From positions 17,086 to 81,085 of the forward strand of contig DAOOIT010000024.1 in the NCBI GenBank assembly GCA_035384565.1: a DNA stretch of 64,000 bases. Reading direction: 5' to 3'. The position numbers and the translations under genes were made by a program. The notes beneath the pieces were generated by a model that did no database searches, was not told the DNA's origin, and saw only the letters and a list, made by a program, of their open reading frames with translations. Origin of the DNA: Planctomycetota bacterium. GTDB lineage: Bacteria > Planctomycetota > PUPC01 > DSUN01. Positions 17,104-23,461 of the stretch are shown one piece after another (the first letter of the stretch is position 1; each line of letters starts with the position of its first letter).

Positions 17104-17499
17104 ATGGATTTCGTCGTGGATGAGTCCACCGGCACGGCCGTGGCTGAGTTCCTCCGCGGCCTCGGGCACGACGTCCTCAACATCGTTGAGTCCCTGCCTC
17201 AGGCGGATGACCCGGACATACTGAAGCTGGCTGCGGCAGAGAAGCGGATCGTCGTGACGAACGACAAGGATTTCGGGGAACTGGTGTTTCGCAGCGGGAG
17301 GCCTCACCGTGGCGTGATCCTGCTCCGCCTGCGCGACGAGAGCGCCGAGAACCGAGTGCGGGTGGTTGCATCCGTGCTCGAACGTTGGGCCAACCGCCTC
17401 AGCGATTCCTTCACCGTCGCCACGGAGGGAAAGGTGCGCATCCGCCCCATGCGTGGTCGGGGATTCAGCAGGGCATCGCCAAGGCGGCGTATCCCCTGA
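17104..17499 (+). CDS. DUF5615 PIN-like protein, probable toxin partner
   Basis: 131 residues. It starts MDFVVDESTG, placing an acidic residue at the first strand end as in PIN-fold nucleases, and continues with LRGLGHDVLNI and the characteristic KRIVVTNDKDFGELVFR near residue 58, where TNDKDF carries further acidic active-site residues. RGVILLRL near 83 completes the DUF5615 pattern. These proteins are predicted ribonuclease toxins paired with DUF433. The last 20 or so residues (after RIRPM) look unlike the family and read into repeat B, so the natural C-terminus has probably been replaced. Confidence 0.85.
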   Translation: MDFVVDESTGTAVAEFLRGLGHDVLNIVESLPQADDPDILKLAAAEKRIVVTNDKDFGELVFRSGRPHRGVILLRLRDESAENRVRVVASVLERWANRLSDSFTVATEGKVRIRPMRGRGFSRASPRRRIP

Positions 17500-17587
17500 A
17501 GCCATCCGCGCTGATCGAGCGCGTCTTCGCCCTCGACACCCGCGCGAGATTCCCCAGCCCCATTCCCAAGCCGTTGAAGTCGCTCAT
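17465..17587 (-). pseudogene. Remnant of a DUF2961 gene (N-terminus only)
   Basis: A 40-codon frame beginning MSDFNGLGMGLGNLARVSRA, nearly the same as the start of the intact DUF2961 protein at 15647-16735, then diverging and stopping after about 30 recognisable residues. The rest of the gene is missing. It overlaps the end of the DUF5615 gene on the opposite strand. Confidence 0.75.
17506..17587. repeat. 82-bp direct repeat B
   Basis: Second copy of the block at 16654-16735, same orientation, with about ten differences. Together the two copies bracket the DUF433/DUF5615 pair. Confidence 0.78.
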
Positions 17588-17604
17588 GCCCTCTCCTTGC
17601 AGTG

Positions 17605-18762
17605 CTACTCTTCGGGGCGCTCGGGCGCCCCGCGCTCTTCAGTGGGTTCGACGTCCGCAGGCGGGCCCCCTTCGGCAACTTGGGTCGTCGGACCCGATTG
17701 CCTAACCCGTTCAGCGATGGGCCGCATCTGGGCAACGATGGCCTGGATGGCCTGCTCCTTCTCAATGCCCAGTGGGACCGTCAGTGGGACACACAAGAGC
17801 TCGCCGCCCGGCTCACGTGTGAGGATGCGAATGGCTCCAGACCCCTCGAGGTCGGCGAGCTTCGCTCGGATGCCATGCAGTGTTTCGGGTCGCCATTCCG
17901 TGCCATGTATGCCCAGCCACAGCGGGCTCTCTTCCTGCGATGCCCACATGCTGAAGTCCAGCCTCAGACTCACGCCGACATCGCCGAATCTGAGGTAGGC
18001 AACGTAACACTCGCCGAACACGCTTGACGCCTTCAGACGCTTGGCGTCGGCAAACCCCTCCTCAATTGCTCGGCGTGAAGCATCGAAGACGAGTTGGGTG
18101 AGCTGTATAACCAGGCGGGGGATCCCGGGTGAGAGATCCTCGGAGCGCAGAGGCAGGAAGGCGTCGGTGTCCATGCGTTCGCACAGGCCGTGAAGCTGCC
18201 TGACATCGGCCGCGGCGTCGCCTTCATTGGCGCTCACGAGGTCATCATTGACGCGCGCCAGGAGCGCCCGCCAGCTCACAAGCGCCAGCACGGTGCCGTT
18301 GGACACCCGGGCCGCGGTGACACCAAGTGGCGCGGCGCTCTCCGTGAGGACCAGTTGTGCTGCTGCGCAGCGTCTGATGAGTTCCGGCCAGAGCGTTGGC
18401 TGCCTGCGTTCCGGAGCCACGAAAAGGAGAAGTCCGGGCTTGCCTGCCGTCAGCCGCTTGATGTAGACCACCGGCTGCTTTTCCGTCAGGCCCGCCCAGA
18501 ACTTGGCCTCAATGAAGACGCGCTCCTCTCCTGCGTCATCGAAGCCCACCAAATCCGGGACTGTTTGGTCCTCTCCCCAGGCCTGTGAGCGGTACCTCAC
18601 TTCGTCGGGCAGGCCTGGACAACACCCTTGCAGGAGCCGCTCCAACGCTCGGCGGGCAGTCGCAGACTTCTGGAGAATAAAGGCCAGCGACTGCGTGGCG
18701 ACGTTCTCTGGATGCGCCGCGAAGCTCCCAACCAAGTGACCAAGCAACGTTCCGCCATCCAT
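17605..18762 (-). CDS. PD-(D/E)XK-like nuclease-fold protein
   Basis: 385 residues from ATG 18762 (MDGGTLLGHLVGSF); the frame is open further upstream but would run into the preceding gene. Near residue 71 is VPDLVGFDD and near 86 VFIEAKFWAGLTEKQPV, the PD...ExK arrangement of the restriction-endonuclease fold. It is followed by a strand (PGLLLFVAPER) and an acidic helical C-terminal half whose family I do not recognise. Standalone proteins of this type often sit in defence or genome-maintenance settings. It lies 37 bases downstream of the Phd-like gene on the same strand, so it may be the third gene of that operon. GC is lower than in its neighbours. Confidence 0.72.
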   Translation of the reverse strand: MDGGTLLGHLVGSFAAHPENVATQSLAFILQKSATARRALERLLQGCCPGLPDEVRYRSQAWGEDQTVPDLVGFDDAGEERVFIEAKFWAGLTEKQPVVYIKRLTAGKPGLLLFVAPERRQPTLWPELIRRCAAAQLVLTESAAPLGVTAARVSNGTVLALVSWRALLARVNDDLVSANEGDAAADVRQLHGLCERMDTDAFLPLRSEDLSPGIPRLVIQLTQLVFDASRRAIEEGFADAKRLKASSVFGECYVAYLRFGDVGVSLRLDFSMWASQEESPLWLGIHGTEWRPETLHGIRAKLADLEGSGAIRILTREPGGELLCVPLTVPLGIEKEQAIQAIVAQMRPIAERVRQSGPTTQVAEGGPPADVEPTEERGAPERPEE

Positions 18763-18799
18763 TAGTCGCGCTCCTATGCAGGCGCCGTGAAGCCGCCGC

Positions 18800-19057
18800 T
18801 TAGCCGGGGCAGGTGAGGACGAGTTCCCCTCGGACCTCACCCAGGGTGTAGGTCTTGCCTGGGGCGGAGCGCTGGCGGAGGAATCCCATGAGTTCGCGCT
18901 TTTCGCGGACGAGGCGGACCTCTTCCTCGAAGTCGTCCACCTCGGCGACGACGAATTGCCTGCCGTCGCTGGTGGTCAGAACCACGTTCTCTTCGGCGGC
19001 CAGGTTGAGGACCTCATCCAGGCCTCCTTGAAACTGGGGAAGATCGATCGCCTTCAC
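18800..19057 (-). CDS. Phd/YefM-like small protein (antitoxin candidate)
   Basis: 85 residues. It begins MKAIDLPQFQGGLDEVLN and continues AAEENVVLTTSDGRQFVVAEVDDFEEEV, the beta-alpha pattern of Phd/YefM antitoxin N-termini, where the strand-turn-strand (VVLTTSDGRQFVVA) is diagnostic. The C-terminal helix is rich in Arg and Glu. Its ATG overlaps the stop of the nucleotidyltransferase gene by 4 bases, so the two are coupled. Such small proteins are found beside MNT-type nucleotidyltransferases. It would bind the partner or DNA, which I infer only from pairing. Confidence 0.75.
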   Translation of the reverse strand: MKAIDLPQFQGGLDEVLNLAAEENVVLTTSDGRQFVVAEVDDFEEEVRLVREKRELMGFLRQRSAPGKTYTLGEVRGELVLTCPG

Positions 19058-19395
19058 AGCACGATCCCCTCTTGGTCAATCTCCTGGTGGAGGGGCATGA
19101 GAGGATGGCGGTCCCAGTAGTCGCGGGCGAAGAAGATGAGGGAGATGACAACGCCCCGCTCAAGCTGCAGATCGTACACAGCGTCGCTGATCCGGTCCTC
19201 TTCGGCAGAGGTCAGTGGCGCGGGGGTGACCACTAGAAGGTCATAGTCCGAGTCGGGCGCAACGTCGCCGCGGGCGCGGCTGCCGAAGAGGACAACGGTG
19301 GCGTCGGGCACATGCTCCTGAATGATGCGCTTGCAGGCGAGGAGCATGGACCGGGCGCTCCGGGGCACGCTCGTCCTGGCATTGGCCTGCCGCAT
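19054..19395 (-). CDS. MNT-type nucleotidyltransferase domain protein
   Basis: 113 residues starting at the ATG at 19395; the longer frame to 19455 starts inside the -35 box and cannot be used. The minimal nucleotidyltransferase signature is complete: VLFGSRARGD near residues 34-43, then APDSDYDLLVV near 45-55, that is GSx(8-10)DxD, which binds the nucleotide and two metals. The rest resembles the pol-beta-like MNT fold. These enzymes often act as the antitoxin half of HEPN/MNT pairs; here the neighbour is Phd-like and no HEPN is visible. A consensus promoter lies directly upstream. Confidence 0.85.
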   Translation of the reverse strand: MRQANARTSVPRSARSMLLACKRIIQEHVPDATVVLFGSRARGDVAPDSDYDLLVVTPAPLTSAEEDRISDAVYDLQLERGVVISLIFFARDYWDRHPLMPLHQEIDQEGIVL

Positions 19396-19425
19396 GGCTG
19401 GTCTCCGCACCGCGCCCCCGCGGCC

Positions 19426-19455
19426 ATTATAGGCTGCCAGGCGATGAGGTGTCAA
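19426..19455 (-). promoter_or_regulatory. Promoter of the nucleotidyltransferase operon
   Basis: Minus strand TTGACA (19455-19450), 18-base spacer, TATAAT (19431-19426): near-perfect boxes. The distance to ATG 19395 (about 30 bases) fixes the gene start. Confidence 0.78.
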
Positions 19456-19489
19456 CGGCTGCCTGCACTGACACTAGTTTGAGCGCTCG

Positions 19490-19710
19490 ACGGGTTGCAG
19501 CCCTGCAAGGGCGTCATATGATAGCCCAGGGCGGAGCGAAGCGAAGCCCTGGGTCTGGGGTCGCAAAGGACCTAGCCCTGTAGGGGCGGCATAGGGCGCC
19601 GCAGGGCCTGCTAGCTCGCCCCTTCAGGGCTACCGGGTGGGGGCGGCATTTCCCAGGGCTCCGCTTCGCTCCGCCCTGGGCTATCCTATCTCGCCCCGTT
19701 GGGGCTCAGG
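19490..19710. repeat. Large imperfect palindromic element
   Basis: Two 34-base arms (19520-19553 and 19652-19685) are inverted copies with one mismatch, and the match continues loosely outwards (agccctgcaagggcg against the complement near 19700). The centre holds further small palindromes of the AGCCCTG...GGGGC type. There is no ORF inside. The form is that of a MITE- or REP-like intergenic element. It fills almost all of the gap between the nucleotidyltransferase promoter and the next gene. Confidence 0.72.
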
Positions 19711-19756
19711 ACAAGCGGAAGACCAGAACTGGGGGCGTGTCAGCTGCTTGCACAGG

Positions 19757-20908
19757 CTATCTGTCGCCGTCGTTTCTGCCCCTGCCGTGCGCCTGGCGCC
19801 AGGCGGGGAGGCGGTCGAGGACGGCGCGGGCCGCGGGCTCGTCGAAGGCGATCTCGCGCGCCTCGTCGGGCAGGTACAGGACGGTGCAGGGGTAGATGAA
19901 GAGGCGCTGGCCCGGATGCCAGGGGGCAAGAATGTCTTCCATGAACTCACGGTAGCCGCGGTAGCGCCCGCCGGTGTTGATGTAGGCGTGGGGCGCAATG
20001 ACGGCCCGGTCGCCGAATTCGCGCGACAGCGTGGCGATGGGGACACTTGACGAGATGTCGCAGTTGAGGCCGGTGAGCCGTTCGAGCTTCTTCAGCACGG
20101 GCAGGTGGGCCTCGCGGATGGTGCAGGAGTGGAGGAACAGCCCGCCAAAGGCCCGCGCGATGCGGTTGTTGTAGGGCACGACGAACTCCTCATAGGTCTC
20201 GGGCGAGACGTTGACGAGGTTGTCGTCGGACATCTGGATGCCGGCCTCGGCGGGGAACCAGATGGGCGGCCACGAGCCGCGGCTGCACGCCGGGCCGGCC
20301 GCCTCAATCTGGGCGCGGAAGAACTCGATGGCGAAGTCGGTCACGAGGTCCATCAGGGCGTGCAGCCGCGCGGGATGGTCGTGGGGCATGAGAAAGAATG
20401 CCTCGCCGCCGACCAGTTGCTCCACGGTGGTGAAGGGACTCTGAAAGTCCATGATCTGGATGGCGAGCCGCTCGTCGGCGCAGTCCGCATAGGCCCGCGT
20501 CTGTTCCAGCACCTCGCCCAGCCTGCCGGCGGTCATCTTCGGTTTCCGCAGGGAGTCGATCTGGTCGGGGCTGGTGATGACGGGCTTGACCCAGCGGACG
20601 CCGGACGCCTCGATCTCCTGGCAGCCGAAGGCCGTGGCCAGGGCACAGGTGCCGGCGCCGGTGGCGAGTGCGGGTACGTAATCGTCGCCGCCGACGGGTC
20701 GCGCCCGGATGGCCTGCGTCGCGTGCCAGACTTGCTGCTGGAGGGCCGTGAGGCCCTCGGGCGACGGCTCCGGCGCAGAGCCGTCGGAACAGTGGAGAAT
20801 GGCCGCGGGACGGCCGGGCGGCGGACCAGCGAAGAGCTGGCGGATGAACGCCTTGGTCGCGTCCACCGTGTCCCAGGGGTAGTCCTCGATTCGCAGGCGA
20901 CGGGGCAT
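19757..20908 (-). CDS. Uroporphyrinogen decarboxylase-fold protein
   Basis: 383 residues, ATG with GGAAAGG upstream. The TIM-barrel layout of the URO-D superfamily is visible: QIMDFQSPFTTVEQLVGG near residue 155, a SPETYEEFVVPYNNRIARAF helix near 240 (typical of the family) and then GLFLHSCTIREA near 262, where His-x-Cys may bind zinc, with a late Cys in IYPCTVLYLP near 350. Family members that bind zinc this way are corrinoid- or thiol-dependent methyltransferases rather than haem enzymes. No corrinoid protein is next to it, so the substrate is unknown. It has its own promoter. Confidence 0.8.
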   Translation of the reverse strand: MPRRLRIEDYPWDTVDATKAFIRQLFAGPPPGRPAAILHCSDGSAPEPSPEGLTALQQQVWHATQAIRARPVGGDDYVPALATGAGTCALATAFGCQEIEASGVRWVKPVITSPDQIDSLRKPKMTAGRLGEVLEQTRAYADCADERLAIQIMDFQSPFTTVEQLVGGEAFFLMPHDHPARLHALMDLVTDFAIEFFRAQIEAAGPACSRGSWPPIWFPAEAGIQMSDDNLVNVSPETYEEFVVPYNNRIARAFGGLFLHSCTIREAHLPVLKKLERLTGLNCDISSSVPIATLSREFGDRAVIAPHAYINTGGRYRGYREFMEDILAPWHPGQRLFIYPCTVLYLPDEAREIAFDEPAARAVLDRLPAWRQAHGRGRNDGDR

Positions 20909-20943
20909 GGTGGCCTTTCCGTTGATTCCCTCGTGCGGGGAGG

Positions 20944-20972
20944 ATTGTAGGCGCGGGCGGCGGGTGGATCAA
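20944..20972 (-). promoter_or_regulatory. Promoter of the UROD-like gene at 19757
   Basis: Minus strand TTGATC (20972-20967), 17-base spacer, TACAAT (20949-20944), 36 bases before the ATG. Confidence 0.62.
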
Positions 20973-21078
20973 GCCGTCCTTCTCGGTCCAGGTGCGGGCC
21001 GAAGGGCGCCGCACTCCCGACTCGGCGCGCCGTTCGATGCGGGTGTGGGGCTGGCCGCGTCATTCGGCTGAGGTGCTG

Positions 21079-21250
21079 CCCCGCTCCCATACTTGCTCAA
21101 CCCCGTGTGGGGGGAGGTGAGCAAGTATGGGTGGATGGGCGAGGATTGGCGATTCTCGCGGCTCCGGCCATACATGCTCCTCTGCGCGATGAGCAAGTAT
21201 GGGAGCGGGAATGTCTGGCGCACGTAAGATATTGCTGCGTATATGGTTAT
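21079..21250 (+). repeat. Structured dispersed repeat, copy 2
   Basis: Shares the core (21140-21170) and tail (to about 21250) with copy 1. The stem 21086-21099 / 21118-21131 is a perfect 14-bp inverted repeat with an 18-base loop, the same geometry as copy 1 but with changed bases on both sides (cttgctca against ctgtatca). A second copy of the right arm lies at 21190-21209 and pairs over 20 bp with 21080-21099, so the left arm has two competing partners. Confidence 0.75.
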
Positions 21251-21380
21251 ATGGACACTGGCTGGCTCAGGAGCTTCAGCCGTCGCTGTCGGTCGCGCTT
21301 GCCGGACGCTGAGGAGCCATGTCCTGTTCCCATGCGGCGACGCCTCGGAGCACTCGTGTGCTCCGGGGCGGCGTGGCGTG
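21251..21380. other. Intergenic stretch with one hairpin, no gene seen
   Basis: Between repeat copy 2 and the pseudopilin stop. The only structure is a perfect 8-bp stem with a TCGT loop (21346-21365), listed separately as a possible terminator. Confidence 0.4.
21346..21365 (-). terminator. Possible terminator hairpin of the pseudopilin gene
   Basis: CGGAGCAC / GTGCTCCG with a 4-base loop starts 15 bases after the minus-strand stop codon at 21381. There is no T tract. Confidence 0.4.
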
Positions 21381-22301
21381 TTACTTGCTGGCGGTGATCG
21401 TGGCGTGGGCGGCGTTGACGGCCAGCCACCACTTGCCCGTCGCCTTTCCCCCGCTCTTGGAGGAGTTGTAGACGTGCGTCTGGATGGCGCCGCCGGTGAT
21501 CACGTAGGTCCTGGCGTTGCTCACCTCGTAGGGCTTGCCGTCCAGGGTGAGGCTGTTCTGGTTGCCGTTGCCCTTGGGGGTGAAGCGGATCCAGGCGGCG
21601 GGGCCGCTGAAATCGAGCGAGCCGCCCGAGGCGTGCAGGTGGTCGCGGGTGAGCGTCGAGCCGTCGGGCCGCCGGAGCTCGAACTCGAAGTCGTTGTTAT
21701 TCTTCGGGTTGAGGTTGACGGCGCCGCTGAGCGGCTCGCCCTCGGGCTCGTCAGGGCCGGTGGGGCCGGCAGGGCCGGCGAGGCTGGCGCCGGGCGAGCG
21801 GTAGCGCCCCCACTGGAGGTCCAGCGTCAGGGCGGCCTGCCGCAGGTCGTCTGGCGGCAGGTGCAGCCCGTCGTGCCTCTCGACGATGCCGCCCGTCTTG
21901 AGGATCACGGCCGTCGAGCGGTCGGTGGAGAGCAGGGCCGTGACGTAGAAGTGGGGGCTGTCAATCTGGGCGGGGGTGGGCTGGTGATACAGCAGGCTCA
22001 GGGTACGCCCTGGAACGGGCTCGTCATCCAGGGGGTTGCGGAACACGCGCGGGTCGCCCACGAAGGGCGAGAGAGGGGTGACGAGGTCATCGCTCTCGGC
22101 GGGATAGTTGAAGAACTTGCGGAAGTAGAGCTCGAGGCCCACCGCCACCTGCCGCAGATTGCCCTGCGCCACCACGGTGCGTGCCGAGTGACGCGCCCCA
22201 CGGCCCAGGCACAGGCCGATCGCCAGCAGCACCGACACGATGACGAAGGTGCTCAGCAGTTCGGTGAGGGTGAAGGCCCTTCGACGGTTTCTCCTGTTGA
22301 T
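21381..22301 (-). CDS. Type II secretion-like pseudopilin, 5' end uncertain
   Basis: The prepilin signature is unmistakable: RRNRRRAFTLTELLSTFVIV, with the cleavage/methylation site at A-F and the Glu five residues after the Phe. The remainder is a periplasmic domain with a collagen-like GPAGPTGPDEPEGEP stretch and an immunoglobulin-like C-terminus. The start is odd. AGGAGG at 22322-22317 points to an ATG at 22306 that is one base out of frame, while the in-frame codon nearby is ATC 22301. The only in-frame ATG is at 22439, before the ribosome site. I give 22301 as the best guess; an indel or a rare start is possible. Confidence 0.7.
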   Translation of the reverse strand: MNRRNRRRAFTLTELLSTFVIVSVLLAIGLCLGRGARHSARTVVAQGNLRQVAVGLELYFRKFFNYPAESDDLVTPLSPFVGDPRVFRNPLDDEPVPGRTLSLLYHQPTPAQIDSPHFYVTALLSTDRSTAVILKTGGIVERHDGLHLPPDDLRQAALTLDLQWGRYRSPGASLAGPAGPTGPDEPEGEPLSGAVNLNPKNNNDFEFELRRPDGSTLTRDHLHASGGSLDFSGPAAWIRFTPKGNGNQNSLTLDGKPYEVSNARTYVITGGAIQTHVYNSSKSGGKATGKWWLAVNAAHATITASK

Positions 22302-22618
22302 TGCATTCTTGGCCCGCCTCCTTTCGGCTCTTACAAGGTTGGCTGAGGCCGCCAGGTGTCGGCTGGCCGGCTTCGGCCCGGCGTTGCAATGGTTCTCGCC
22401 GGAGCAACTCCCATGCCATCGCCCCCACGGGCTTTGCAACTGCTTATCGGCTCAGGAGATAGGCCCGAGGAATGGAAGCCGGCCCCGTGCATTTGAGGAT
22501 CGCCCGCACTTGCACCGTACGGGGCAGGGCCGCCCCGGAAGGCACCCCCGCCAGGGTCGCTTGCCCTCGAGCGGGTCCCGGTGTATGATGCCGTTTGTCG
22601 GCGTCTGAGGAGCATCGT
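22302..22618. other. Intergenic region with ribosome site and promoter
   Basis: Divergent gap between the pseudopilin and SMP-30 genes. It contains the minus-strand AGGAGG (22322-22317) and the SMP-30 promoter (22561-22589). I see nothing else of note. Confidence 0.45.
22561..22589 (+). promoter_or_regulatory. Promoter of the SMP-30 gene
   Basis: TTGCCC (22561-22566), 17-base spacer, TATGAT (22584-22589), 30 bases before the TTG start. Confidence 0.58.
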
Positions 22619-23449
22619 TTGAAGCTCGATTTCGCCCAGATAGTGCGCGACATCCCCGGCGCCGAAGGCCCGTGCCTCGACGCCGCGGGGCGTCTCTTCA
22701 TGGTCTGCCCCAGCCGCGGGCAGATTCTCCACGTGCTCGACGACGGCTCGGCCCGCGAGCACGCCAACACGGGCGGCGTCCCGGCCGGGCTCTTCCCCGA
22801 TCGCGACGGGGGCCTGTGGGTGGCCGACATGAAGCTCGGCATCCTGCGTTGCGCGCCCGACGGACGGCTGGAACACATCGTGGCCGAGTTCGAGGGCGCG
22901 CCCATCCGCGGCTGCAACGACCTGTGCCTCGACCGCCGCGGCACCCTCCACTTCACCGCTCCGGGCGGCTCGGGCCCCGACAAGCCCGTGGGCGAGGTCT
23001 TCCGCCGCACCTCCGGCGGCGCCGTCGCCCGCATCGGCCAGGGCTATGCGTTCCCCAACGGCATCGCGGTCCGCGCCGACGCCTCCGAGCTGATCGTCGC
23101 CGAAACCTTCACCAAGGCCCTCTGGGCGTTCGAGCTGGCTGCCGACGGCGCGGTGGGCCCCCGGCGCCGTTTCGCCACGCTGCCCGGCAAGCACTTCGGC
23201 GGGCCGGACGGCATGGACTTCGATGCCGAGGGCAATCTGCTGGCGACGAACTGGGGGGCGGGCACCCTTGACGTCTTCGCCCGCAATGGCGTGCTCGTCG
23301 AGCGGATCGAATGCCCCTTCGACAAGCCGTCGAACGTCCACTTCGGCGGCGCCGACGGCTGCGACCTCTACGTCACCGAGCATACCACCAACGGCCTCTG
23401 GCGCACCCGCTGGCGTCACCCCGGCCAGCCGGCCATCGGGCCACGGTAG
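22619..23449 (+). CDS. SMP-30/gluconolactonase family protein
   Basis: 276 residues from TTG 22619, which has GAGGAG 6 bases upstream; the other in-frame option at 22595 comes right after the promoter. The six-bladed propeller family is recognisable by AEGPCLDAAGRLFMV at residues 15-29 (Glu metal ligand), RGCNDLCLDRRGTLHFT near 98 (Asn ligand), GYAFPNGIAV near 142 (Asn) and GPDGMDFDAEGNL near 198 (Asp ligand). Members hydrolyse sugar lactones or organophosphates using one divalent metal. No signal peptide. It precedes a glycosyltransferase gene by 12 bases and may be co-transcribed with it. Confidence 0.87.
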   Translation: MKLDFAQIVRDIPGAEGPCLDAAGRLFMVCPSRGQILHVLDDGSAREHANTGGVPAGLFPDRDGGLWVADMKLGILRCAPDGRLEHIVAEFEGAPIRGCNDLCLDRRGTLHFTAPGGSGPDKPVGEVFRRTSGGAVARIGQGYAFPNGIAVRADASELIVAETFTKALWAFELAADGAVGPRRRFATLPGKHFGGPDGMDFDAEGNLLATNWGAGTLDVFARNGVLVERIECPFDKPSNVHFGGADGCDLYVTEHTTNGLWRTRWRHPGQPAIGPR

Positions 23450-23461
23450 CAGGAACCAACG

